Shown piece after piece: positions 1-5,825 of a stretch of 6,318 nt of DNA; the stretch's first letter is position 1, and each line of letters begins with the position of its first letter. Source of the stretch: Candidatus Izemoplasmatales bacterium. GTDB taxonomy: Bacteria; Bacillota_I; Bacilli_A; Izemoplasmatales; Hujiaoplasmataceae. The notes beneath the pieces are model-generated. The model did no database searches, was not told the origin of the DNA, and saw only the letters and a list, made by a program, of their open reading frames with translations. The DNA is taken from NCBI GenBank assembly GCA_028699855.1, contig JAQVTV010000059.1, forward strand, positions 1-6,318, in the 5' to 3' direction. Made by a program: the position numbers and the translations under genes.

Positions 1-99
1 AGGATAGATTGCCTTCAATACAAACTCAAGACAAAAGAAAAAGATGCTAATAAGCAAGGAAAACTGCCTACTATCATCTATTTTCGCGTTTTTATTTCG

Positions 100-124
100 T
101 GTCTACTAAATGGGGTTCACTTTA
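100..124. repeat. Possible IS3/IS150-type insertion sequence terminal repeat (single end)
   Basis: The plus strand reads TGTCTACTAAATGGGG followed by TTCACTTTA. This has the layout remembered for IS150-group IS3 element ends: an inner GTCTA, an A/T-rich stretch, GGGG, then TTCACTT at the outer tip. If so, the tip is near 124 and the element extends left, out of the window. No matching opposite end, target duplication or transposase body is visible here, so it could be a solo remnant or chance similarity. Confidence 0.25.
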
Positions 125-212
125 TTTTCGTAGGGTGTTAATTTTTGACGTTTACCGTAGTCATACACTACAATGTTGAGAATTCAAATCCCCCTTGTCA
201 GTGGAATGAAGC

Positions 213-281
213 AAAAAGAAAAAAGACATCTGTTATATCCTAAAAGTAATTACTTTAGAACTTCACATTGTCTTTTTGTCT
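213..281 (-). terminator. Candidate nested-hairpin terminator downstream of the tRNA-Ser pair
   Basis: On the minus strand AAAAAGACA (277-269) can pair with TGTCTTTTT (228-220). Between these arms sits a second dyad, CTAAA...TTTAG, around the perfect 14-bp palindrome AAAGTAATTACTTT (243-256). The outer arm runs into T-rich sequence (T run, C, then TTTTT at 217-213), as in an intrinsic terminator. The mirror strand is also T-rich after its arm, so it could work in both directions. The stem is AT-rich and the loop is long, so this is a weak call. It lies about 105 bases beyond the tRNA-Ser(GGA) 3' end, where no better terminator is visible. Confidence 0.3.
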
Positions 282-385
282 TTTGATTATCGATTAAGGT
301 TGTTTACTTGCTTATTTTAACTCTATTTTCCCACTAAAATGGCATATTTTGAGCGCTTATACAAATAAACTCCGTATTGAAAACA

Positions 386-476
386 TGGCGGAGAAGAGGG
401 GATTTGAACCCCTGCACCGGGTTAACGATCTACTAGCTTTCCAAGCCAGCCCCTTCAGCCACTTGGGTACTTCTCC
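386..476 (-). tRNA. tRNA-Ser (anticodon GGA)
   Basis: Class II serine tRNA reading UCC/UCU codons. The 7-bp acceptor stem pairs GGAGAAG (476-470) with CTTCTCC (396-390), followed by discriminator G (389) and an encoded CCA (388-386). The anticodon arm is CTGGC, loop TTGGAAA, GCTAG, with anticodon GGA at 442-440. A long variable arm, typical of tRNA-Ser, separates it from the T arm GGGG-TTCAAAT-CCCC. The length is 91 nt including CCA. It lies 57 bases downstream of tRNA-Ser(GCT) in the same orientation and has no obvious promoter of its own, so the two are probably cotranscribed and processed by RNase P and 3' nucleases. Confidence 0.96.
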
Positions 477-533
477 AATGATGTATTCATTTATATGAGC
501 AAAGCGACTACATAATCGCTCAAATAAACAAGC

Positions 534-624
534 TGGCGGAGTAAGAGAGATTCGAACTCTCGCGCCGGTTCCCCGACCTACGCCCTTAGCAGGGGCGCCT
601 CTTCGGCCTCTTGAGTATTACTCC
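534..624 (-). tRNA. tRNA-Ser (anticodon GCT)
   Basis: Class II serine tRNA reading AGC/AGU codons. The acceptor stem pairs GGAGTAA (624-618) with TTACTCC (544-538), with discriminator G (537) and encoded CCA (536-534). The anticodon arm is CGCCC, loop CTGCTAA, GGGCG, giving anticodon GCT at 590-588. A long variable arm and a T arm with TTCGAAT follow. The length is 91 nt. Its 5' end is only 6 bases from the dyad at 631-673, and a TTGACA-type promoter lies within that dyad, so this is the first tRNA of a two-gene transcription unit with tRNA-Ser(GGA). Confidence 0.96.
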
Positions 625-673
625 AGAAAAGACAGTTAGCCATTATATATTACTTCATAAATGGCTAACTGTC
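625..673 (-). terminator. Intrinsic terminator-like dyad after the membrane-protein gene
   Basis: A perfect 14-bp inverted repeat has arms GACAGTTAGCCATT (673-660) and its complement (644-631), separated by 15 bases. On the minus strand it is followed at once by TTTTCT (630-625) and then the tRNA-Ser(GCT) 5' end. It starts 8 bases beyond the stop codon of the gene at 682-1350, the usual place for a terminator. The tail is short, so termination may be incomplete. The same DNA carries the tRNA promoter, so the dyad could instead or also act as an operator or processing hairpin. Confidence 0.6.
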
Positions 674-675
674 AA
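647..675 (-). promoter_or_regulatory. Promoter for the two tRNA-Ser genes
   Basis: A perfect -35 box TTGACA (675-670) is followed after 17 bases by TAATAT (652-647), a 4/6 match to the -10 consensus. A perfect TATAAT overlaps one end at 647-642 but lies 22 bases from the -35 box, beyond the usual spacing. Transcription would start around 640-635, about 11-16 bases before the tRNA 5' end. The -35 box begins only 6 bases past the upstream stop codon, and the whole promoter is embedded in the 631-673 inverted repeat. Confidence 0.65.
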
Positions 676-681
676 TTAATT

Positions 682-1350
682 TCAGTTGACGTATGTCTCT
701 TTTTCTTCCTTCTCATCCACGACGGGCTGAGGCAAGCCTTTTTCTTCTTTCGGCTGCTTTTTTTGTTTTTTGGTCTCGTTCAATGCTTTGGAAGATTCAC
801 GATATTTTCGGTATCCACCATAGCCGTCATAAGCAAGATACAATCCGCCGCCCACGGAAATGAAGAGAACAATCCAGCCCAGTGTAGAGATGATGTCACG
901 TCCGAGAATGGTTAAGACAAAAATCGCAGTACCTAACGTTAAACAGACAACGTGAAACCAAAACTTGATAGGCTCTGTCTTCTCATCAAAATAATACAAG
1001 CAGACCAAATATACAATTCCTCGTACATAAAAGAATACTGCCAACAAATAGCCGTAGATGCCTACCCAAAATGTATCGCTTGCCTTTCCTGAAAATACGA
1101 CGTAAATCATCACGCCGCCCATGATCGTATCAAAAATAATCTCAATCAAGTTCAAGGTGCGGACAAACTCTTTTTTCAACGTTTTGAGCAATGGAACCAC
1201 GCGCAACACAGAAAAGAGCACAATTGCGATTCCGGTTGCCGCATAAACGACTTGTTGGTCATATACTTTCATCAAAATACCCGCGGCAATCAAGATGGCT
1301 GCGAGAATCCATTTGATAACCCACCCATAATGAAATTTGGCTTTAGACAT
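682..1350 (-). CDS. Six-helix membrane protein of unknown function with a charged C-terminal tail
   Basis: A 222-residue integral membrane protein that I cannot assign a function. Six hydrophobic segments are visible at about residues 10-28, 33-52, 68-87, 96-119, 129-149 and 152-174. The helices fall into closely spaced pairs, loosely recalling HdeD/DUF308-type proteins, but no diagnostic motif confirms this. From about residue 178 the protein becomes a hydrophilic tail very rich in Lys and Glu (KKQKKQPKEEKG, then DEKEEKE), probably cytoplasmic and disordered. The ATG is well supported by AGGAGG (1363-1358) seven bases upstream. An extended -10 promoter lies just ahead, and the terminator-like dyad at 631-673 follows the TGA stop, so it is probably monocistronic. 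No conserved catalytic residues are evident. Confidence 0.85.
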   Translation of the reverse strand: MSKAKFHYGWVIKWILAAILIAAGILMKVYDQQVVYAATGIAIVLFSVLRVVPLLKTLKKEFVRTLNLIEIIFDTIMGGVMIYVVFSGKASDTFWVGIYGYLLAVFFYVRGIVYLVCLYYFDEKTEPIKFWFHVVCLTLGTAIFVLTILGRDIISTLGWIVLFISVGGGLYLAYDGYGGYRKYRESSKALNETKKQKKQPKEEKGLPQPVVDEKEEKETYVN

Positions 1351-1379
1351 ATGTATTCCTCCTTTCGGGATACGACATC

Positions 1380-1388
1380 ATTATATCA
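1380..1388 (-). promoter_or_regulatory. Extended -10 promoter of the membrane-protein gene
   Basis: The minus strand reads TGATATAAT: a perfect TATAAT (1385-1380) preceded by the TGn extension (1388-1386). The matching -35 region (TTTTTA at 17-base spacing) is poor, as is common for extended -10 promoters. Start of transcription is expected near 1373, giving a leader of about 22 bases that contains the strong Shine-Dalgarno. This is an independent promoter downstream of tex. Confidence 0.6.
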
Positions 1389-1571
1389 AACAAACATACG
1401 AATAAAAAGGGCAGTTCAGGGAAAACGTTCGATTTATCCAATGATATCATCCGCTAAATATTCGCTTGATATCGCGTTTACAAATTGACATATGATGTGT
1501 TTGCGTTTGAAACAGAGGATGTATCTAGGGGAAAACCGTGGGTTTTGAAAAAACACTTCATTTTTATAAGG

Positions 1572-3770
1572 CTAGTTGATGCGGTTATCTTTGTGAGGAT
1601 CCAGCATCGTAAGTTGCAAGCGTCTTCTTTGGGTATCGACGCCCTCAACCCAGACCTTCACTATATCTCCGACACCCACCACATCCAGGGGATGTTTGAC
1701 ATATCGAGTGCTCATCTTGGAAATATGCACCAACCCCGCTTCTTTGATACCGCAGTCCACAAACGCGCCAAAGTCAACCACGTTCCGAATCGTGCCTTGC
1801 AATTCCATTCCAACCTTCAGATCTTCCAGTCGCAACAAGTTGCTTTTAAGCAAAGGTTGGGGATACTGATCGCGCACGTCTCTCGTGGGAGAAATAAAAG
1901 CGTCAAGCAAATCATCGAGCATCACCGGGTGTAAATTCATCGATGTACCGAGTTTGTTTCGATCGGTTTTTTTAATCATTTGGATACAACGATCCGTTCC
2001 GATTTCTGCGACATCGATGTCAAGCGCACGCAAAACATTTAGGGCAATATCGTAACTCTCAGGATGAATCGGTGTTTTATCCAAAGGGTTGTCTGAATCG
2101 AATATTCGGAGGAAGCCTATGGCTTGTTCAAAGGTTTTCGGACCAAGTTTCGGTACCGACTTGATTGCCTCGCGATTGACGAACGGACCGTTCTTCTCAC
2201 GGTGGATCACGATATTCTGCGCGATACTGCTTGATACACCCGAGACGAAACCGAGCAACGCGGTCGATGCGGTATTGACATTGACGCCCACTTGATTCAC
2301 TGCAGTAGACACGACAAAATCCAATGAATCGCTCAATTTAGATTGTGATACATCGTGTTGATACTGCCCGACGCCAATGGATTTGGGATCGATTTTCACC
2401 AATTCACTCAAAGGATCCTGCATACGTCTGGCGATACTGATGGCGGACCGTTCTTCCACTTGAAAATCAGGAAACTCCTGTCGCGCCATATCCGATGCAG
2501 AATACACAGAAGCACCCGCTTCGCTGACGATGACATACTTGACATCCAAATTGAATTCCTTGATGAGTTGCGCTACAAAAGCTTCGGTTTCGCGCGAAGC
2601 GGTTCCATTGCCGATCGCGATAATCTCTATGGCGTATTTTTCGATCAAATAACGCATCCGCTTCTTTGATAACTCAAGCTTCGCAGGATCTGGTGCGTCT
2701 CCCGCGCGTGATTCGTGAGGATAAATGACGCCTTTATCTAGAAATTTGCCAAAATCATCGATGACCGCCAATTTGCATCCCGTACGAAAAGCCGGATCCA
2801 CTCCCAGCACCATTTTTCCTTTCAAAGGTGGTTGCAACAATAAGGACCGCAAATTCTCGGAAAAGATGTGAATCGCCTGATCTTCAGCTTTTTCGGTCAA
2901 GTCGCTTCTGATTTCACGCTCTATCGACGGACTGATCAAACGTTTATACGCATCTTCGATCGCTTCTATCACAAGTTGTTCAACCGAAGATTTTTTCTTG
3001 ATTATGAAATTCGCCTGTAAATAATCAAGGATTCTCTCGTTCGGGACATTGATCTTCGCGGTGATGACTTTTTCTTTCTCGGCGCGATTGATTGCCAAAA
3101 TCCGGTACAATTTGATCGTCTTGAGCGGCTCTTCATATTCATAATAGTTTTTGTATGTCTGATAAGGATCATCCGCGTCTTTCTTTTTGCTTGTGGCAAG
3201 CACACCGTTTTGAGTGGTGAATCCGCGGATCCATTTGCGATAATCCGCATGATCCGAGACCATTTCCGCAATGATGTGTTTCGCACCGGCGAATGCGTCC
3301 TCGATTGTGGGCACCGCTTCATTCAAATATGGCAAAGCCATTGAGTCCAGGTCATCTACCAGCGGATATGTCAAAATCATCTGGGCCAAGGGCTCCAAAC
3401 CGTTTTTGATTGCCTCGGTCGCTTTGGTTTTCTTCTTTTCTTTATAAGGTCGATAGATGTCTTCCAAATCCACAAGCTTCTCGGCATTCGCGATCGCAAT
3501 CTTGATTTCATCCGTCAGCATGCCTTTTTCATCGATCAGACGTAAGATGTCTTCTTTCCGCTTCTCGAAATTCACTTGATACTCATATTCTTTTTCTACC
3601 GCGCGGATTTGTTCTTCATCCAAGGATCCGGTGACTTCCTTGCGATAACGCGCAATAAAAGGGACGGTATGTCCATCGGCCAACAATTTCAATACGGCTT
3701 CGACCTGATGCGCACCAATCTTGTTGTCTTTTGCAATTGAATGAATCAATGAGTCATTGAGCAGTTCCAT
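1572..3770 (-). CDS. tex: Tex family S1 RNA-binding protein (transcription accessory protein)
   Basis: A 732-residue protein with the full Tex architecture and near the family's usual length. The N-terminal helical part (about 1-310) includes the typical VPFIARYRKEVTGSLDEEQI stretch at 36-55. A YqgF/RNase H-like domain follows at about 320-450, with VDPAFRTGCK (324-333), GNGTASRETE (387-396) and SEAGASVYSAS (416-426). Next come IGVGQYQHDV (465-474), helix-hairpin-helix segments (about 495-555, with GVNVNTAS and VPKLGPKTFEQA) and a C-terminal S1 domain (about 650-725, with GTIRNVVDFGAFVDCG). Tex proteins bind nucleic acid and influence transcription; the mechanism is not settled. The ATG has AGGTGA four bases upstream and its own promoter. 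It ends in TAG; no strong terminator is visible before the next gene. No truncation or frameshift is seen. Confidence 0.96.
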   Translation of the reverse strand: MELLNDSLIHSIAKDNKIGAHQVEAVLKLLADGHTVPFIARYRKEVTGSLDEEQIRAVEKEYEYQVNFEKRKEDILRLIDEKGMLTDEIKIAIANAEKLVDLEDIYRPYKEKKKTKATEAIKNGLEPLAQMILTYPLVDDLDSMALPYLNEAVPTIEDAFAGAKHIIAEMVSDHADYRKWIRGFTTQNGVLATSKKKDADDPYQTYKNYYEYEEPLKTIKLYRILAINRAEKEKVITAKINVPNERILDYLQANFIIKKKSSVEQLVIEAIEDAYKRLISPSIEREIRSDLTEKAEDQAIHIFSENLRSLLLQPPLKGKMVLGVDPAFRTGCKLAVIDDFGKFLDKGVIYPHESRAGDAPDPAKLELSKKRMRYLIEKYAIEIIAIGNGTASRETEAFVAQLIKEFNLDVKYVIVSEAGASVYSASDMARQEFPDFQVEERSAISIARRMQDPLSELVKIDPKSIGVGQYQHDVSQSKLSDSLDFVVSTAVNQVGVNVNTASTALLGFVSGVSSSIAQNIVIHREKNGPFVNREAIKSVPKLGPKTFEQAIGFLRIFDSDNPLDKTPIHPESYDIALNVLRALDIDVAEIGTDRCIQMIKKTDRNKLGTSMNLHPVMLDDLLDAFISPTRDVRDQYPQPLLKSNLLRLEDLKVGMELQGTIRNVVDFGAFVDCGIKEAGLVHISKMSTRYVKHPLDVVGVGDIVKVWVEGVDTQRRRLQLTMLDPHKDNRIN

Positions 3771-3802
3771 TTTATCACCTGTCGCTTATATGTTATAGTC
3801 TA

Positions 3803-3830
3803 TTTATACCACAAATGCCGTGAACTTCAA
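3803..3830 (-). promoter_or_regulatory. Promoter of tex
   Basis: The minus strand carries TTGAAG (3830-3825, 4/6 match to TTGACA), a 16-base spacer and TATAAA (3808-3803, 5/6 match). The bases TGG directly before the -10 box supply a TGn extension. Transcription would start near 3796, about 26 bases before the tex ATG. It lies downstream of the terminator at 3865-3891, so tex is transcribed separately from the thioredoxin-like gene. Confidence 0.55.
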
Positions 3831-3864
3831 AGCACTATCATCGATTTGAACCCAACCCAACCAT

Positions 3865-3891
3865 AAAAAAAAGAGCCTCCGATGAGGCCCT
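3865..3891 (-). terminator. Intrinsic terminator of the thioredoxin-like gene
   Basis: On the minus strand AGGGCCTC (3891-3884) pairs with GAGGCTCT (3879-3872) around a four-base loop. The 8-bp stem includes one G-T wobble and is followed by eight T residues (3872-3865). It lies 32 bases after the TAA stop of the thioredoxin-like gene. This is the clearest rho-independent terminator in the window and separates the upstream cluster from tex. Confidence 0.85.
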
Positions 3892-3923
3892 TTGATGATG
3901 GGTCAACCAAATGCTTCCTTCCC

Positions 3924-4445
3924 TTAGTTAAAAGGTTCGTATGTCCCGGCTTTGATGGTTTGAAGCAAGGAAATCACGTCTGCCACGCCCGTTGCAGCTT
4001 CCTCAAATTCGCCGTCAACGAATACGACCAAAGTCGGCGTAACAATCTGCGTTCCGCCGATCAAATCGATGAGTTGGGCTTCTGCCGTGCTCGATTTGTC
4101 GGTGATATCATCATATTTTGCCAAAAAGAACACTTCTTCGGATTTGTTGATGTTGTAGGCGAGTTTCAAGACATCCTTACGCGCTTCTTCACACGCAGTG
4201 CATGAGTTTTGATAGATATAGACGACGTAATTGCCTATGGCATTTCCATCGGTGTTCTCGAGTTCCAATACATCGGAAAATTTCTTGATGTTGGAAAACT
4301 CATCATAATTATGGGAACTGACTGCCAGGTCATATATGAACGCAACAGCGACGATAAGCATGACTGCCGAAATAATCCCGACGATAACTTTCAAAAGCAT
4401 TTGTTCTGATGATTGTTTTTTGAATCCTTTTTTGTATGTGGCCAT
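3924..4445 (-). CDS. Membrane-anchored thioredoxin-like protein with CTAC active site
   Basis: A 173-residue protein. A Lys-rich N-terminus (residues 1-16) precedes one transmembrane segment at about 17-42, with no lipobox cysteine, so it is probably a signal anchor with the C-terminal domain outside the membrane. That domain looks like a thioredoxin fold: strand VVYIYQ (74-79), then redox motif C82-T-A-C85 in NSCTACEEARK, and the cis-proline site VTPTLVVFVDG with Pro137. CTAC differs from thioredoxin's CGPC, so the redox potential is unlikely to match that of classical thioredoxin. A likely role is thiol-disulfide exchange on exported proteins, but the substrate cannot be read from the sequence. 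The ATG is supported by GAGGTGA four bases upstream. The gene follows acpS by 74 bases and ends at a strong terminator. Family assignment is fairly sure, exact function is not. Confidence 0.85.
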   Translation of the reverse strand: MATYKKGFKKQSSEQMLLKVIVGIISAVMLIVAVAFIYDLAVSSHNYDEFSNIKKFSDVLELENTDGNAIGNYVVYIYQNSCTACEEARKDVLKLAYNINKSEEVFFLAKYDDITDKSSTAEAQLIDLIGGTQIVTPTLVVFVDGEFEEAATGVADVISLLQTIKAGTYEPFN

Positions 4446-4466
4446 GTTTTCACCTCAGCATGTAAT

Positions 4467-4495
4467 ATTTTACATAATATTTCGCATTTGTGCAA
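4467..4495 (-). promoter_or_regulatory. Weak promoter of the thioredoxin-like gene
   Basis: TTGCAC (4495-4490, 3/6 match) is separated by 17 bases from TAAAAT (4472-4467, 5/6 match) in the gap after acpS. Start of transcription is expected near 4460, leaving a leader of about 15 bases that carries GAGGTGA. An inverted repeat ATGTAA-TATT-TTACAT (4460-4475) covers the -10 box and predicted start. The -35 box is poor, and no terminator separates acpS from this gene, so read-through may also supply transcription. Confidence 0.35.
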
Positions 4496-4519
4496 GGATT
4501 ATTTCTATGCTTGCCTAAA

Positions 4520-4870
4520 TCAAGGCTCATTCTTAGTCTCAATGATGACAATTGCGATGGCATACTCGCGTTCATGAGAGAGCGAAAGCATGATTTGATG
4601 CCCTGGAATCAGGGGCGTTTCGATCACGGGTTTTCCGGTTTCATCCCGAGCGATGGTTATAGTGTTGAAATCATACGGACCCATCGAGGCAGTACACGCT
4701 TTCGTCAAAGCCTCTTTGGCTGCCCATCGTCCCGCAAGAAATTCTTCTTTTCTTGTGGGAGAAGTGAAATGTTCATACCGCTCGAGTTCTTGTTTTGACA
4801 AGATCTTCGCTGCATTTTGTGGATTCACCCGTTTGATACAAACGATATCCGTGCCCACTCCGATAATCAT
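4520..4870 (-). CDS. acpS: Holo-[acyl-carrier-protein] synthase
   Basis: AcpS transfers the 4'-phosphopantetheine arm of coenzyme A to a serine of apo-acyl carrier protein, activating it for fatty acid synthesis in the cytoplasm. The 116 residues match the usual AcpS length (about 115-125). Family signatures are IIGVGTDIV at residues 2-10 with the metal-binding Asp8, FLAGRWAAKEALTKA at 44-58 with metal-binding Glu53, and the C-terminal LSLSHEREYAIAIVI (95-109). The start is secure: ATG overlaps the whiA stop in an ATGA, and GAGGAGG lies just upstream inside whiA. This arrangement suggests translational coupling to whiA. The gene ends in TGA. Confidence 0.95.
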   Translation of the reverse strand: MIIGVGTDIVCIKRVNPQNAAKILSKQELERYEHFTSPTRKEEFLAGRWAAKEALTKACTASMGPYDFNTITIARDETGKPVIETPLIPGHQIMLSLSHEREYAIAIVIIETKNEP

Positions 4871-5820
4871 GAGTGTTCCTCCTCAATTTGCAAGCGATTA
4901 GCCAAATCGCGAATGGCCCGGAAACGATGATTGAGCGCGGATTTTGACAAGGGTTCCTTCAAAAACTCTTGAGAGGCATAACTCAATTCAAGCAATGTGG
5001 ATTCAGGATACTTTTTGCGAAGAAAAATGGCTTCCTGCATGCTTTTGGTAATTTGGTTGGGTTTGAGTTTGTCTTCGATGAGTTTGATGTGACTCAGTTG
5101 TTGGGAAGCCGCATCCAAAGCTTTTCTTTCGTTGGCGATATCGCAGTTGATGACGCGGTTAATCGAATTTTTGAAGTCTCGCTTGATTCGATTGTCCTCG
5201 AACATGAACAACGCTTGTGTCGCGCCTGTCACCCGTAAAAAATCAGCGATTTTCTCGGCTTCTTTCAAGTAAACAATGAAACCACGCTTATTCTTGGCGA
5301 TTTTGGCTTTTAATTCATAATGATTGGCGATATGCATTAATGAATGAGCCTGTTTCTCGGAAAAACATTGAATTTCAAGATGATACGTGGCGGTTTCGGG
5401 TCGGTTCAAGGACCCGCCCGCAAGAAACGCACCGCGCAGATACGCGCGCTTGCAACAATCATTGGATACAATTTCTGGGGAGAGGTCTTGAAAGAAAATC
5501 CCATCTCGACCCATCAAAGACAACTCCTGCAATATGCGATTGACTGATTGGTCGATACGAATGACATACATGTCGTGCTTTTTAAACTTAATCTGCTTTT
5601 TGCTTGTCAACGTGATTTCGACAGAGTACAGACTTTTGATCAAACTGACGGCCTTACGAATGACTCCCAGATGGCTGCTTTGAAACAACACGTGCAACCC
5701 TTCGCTGTTCAATTCCATCGAACCACCGATGTGAAAGAGCGCGGATAATTCCGCGCGATTGCAACAATTCGCATTCGAAAGATGTGTGAGTTCGGTTTTG
5801 ACATCTGTGGAAAATGACAT
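4867..5820 (-). CDS. whiA: WhiA family DNA-binding protein (cell division/sporulation regulator)
   Basis: WhiA proteins combine a degenerate LAGLIDADG homing-endonuclease fold with a C-terminal helix-turn-helix. In actinobacteria they control sporulation genes; in Bacillota they affect cell division and chromosome segregation. Visible here: the conserved N-terminal start MSFSTDVKTELTHL, the LAGLIDADG-like RGAFLAGGSLNRPE at about 129-142, and a C-terminal helix-turn-helix region at about 273-307 including PLSKSALNHRFRAI. The length is 317 residues, normal for the family. I place the start at ATG 5820-5818, three codons inside a longer reading that begins with TTG at 5829. The family N-terminus begins at this Met, and AAAGGA lies nine bases upstream of it but touches the TTG. 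This leaves 5 bases after the upstream reductase gene, and the TGA stop overlaps the acpS start. Confidence 0.95.
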   Translation of the reverse strand: MSFSTDVKTELTHLSNANCCNRAELSALFHIGGSMELNSEGLHVLFQSSHLGVIRKAVSLIKSLYSVEITLTSKKQIKFKKHDMYVIRIDQSVNRILQELSLMGRDGIFFQDLSPEIVSNDCCKRAYLRGAFLAGGSLNRPETATYHLEIQCFSEKQAHSLMHIANHYELKAKIAKNKRGFIVYLKEAEKIADFLRVTGATQALFMFEDNRIKRDFKNSINRVINCDIANERKALDAASQQLSHIKLIEDKLKPNQITKSMQEAIFLRKKYPESTLLELSYASQEFLKEPLSKSALNHRFRAIRDLANRLQIEEEHS

Positions 5821-5825
5821 ATCTA

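Larger units (their letters stand above)
1..385. other. AT-rich region downstream of the tRNA genes, no convincing gene
   Basis: No gene can be supported here. On the plus strand one frame is open from the left edge to a TAA at 139-141 (46 codons, starting RIDCLQYKLKT). It could be the tail of a gene beginning outside the window, but I do not recognise it, and its second half runs through the possible insertion-sequence end at 100-124. On the minus strand a short frame across 122-186 reads KRQKLTPYEN and ends in a TAG inside that same element. It recalls the C-terminus of IS3-type transposases, but a TGA cuts it off upstream. The rest holds a nested hairpin (213-281) and poly-A/T runs. The base composition is clearly more AT-rich than in the coding part of the window, as expected for intergenic or decayed sequence. 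Confidence 0.5.

Noticed and set aside
477..533. AGCGA/TCGCT dyad in the spacer between the tRNA genes as a terminator or promoter element
   Set aside because: Only 5 bp with an 8-base loop and no T-run; more likely spacer folding or nothing.
1441..1473. ATGATATCAT palindrome and paired GATATCA/TGATATC arms between tex and the membrane gene
   Set aside because: Short, AT-rich, widely spaced and not placed at a promoter or gene end. Chance is sufficient explanation.
1532..1546. AAAACC-GTG-GGTTTT hairpin after the tex stop codon, considered as the tex terminator
   Set aside because: The stem is only 6 bp with two G-C pairs and a three-base loop, and it lacks a T-run on the minus strand at its end.
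1485..1934. A 149-codon open frame on the plus strand opposite the end of tex
   Set aside because: It lies antisense to the conserved S1 domain of tex, shows no recognisable protein features and has no plausible ribosome binding site. It is a frame shadow.
3002..3322. A 106-codon minus-strand frame inside tex
   Set aside because: It is an out-of-frame overlap within the conserved tex coding sequence, with basic low-complexity composition and no supporting start signal.
4500..4525. GCCT-TGATTT-AGGC around the acpS stop codon as a terminator
   Set aside because: A four-base-pair stem with no T-run cannot be supported as an intrinsic terminator.
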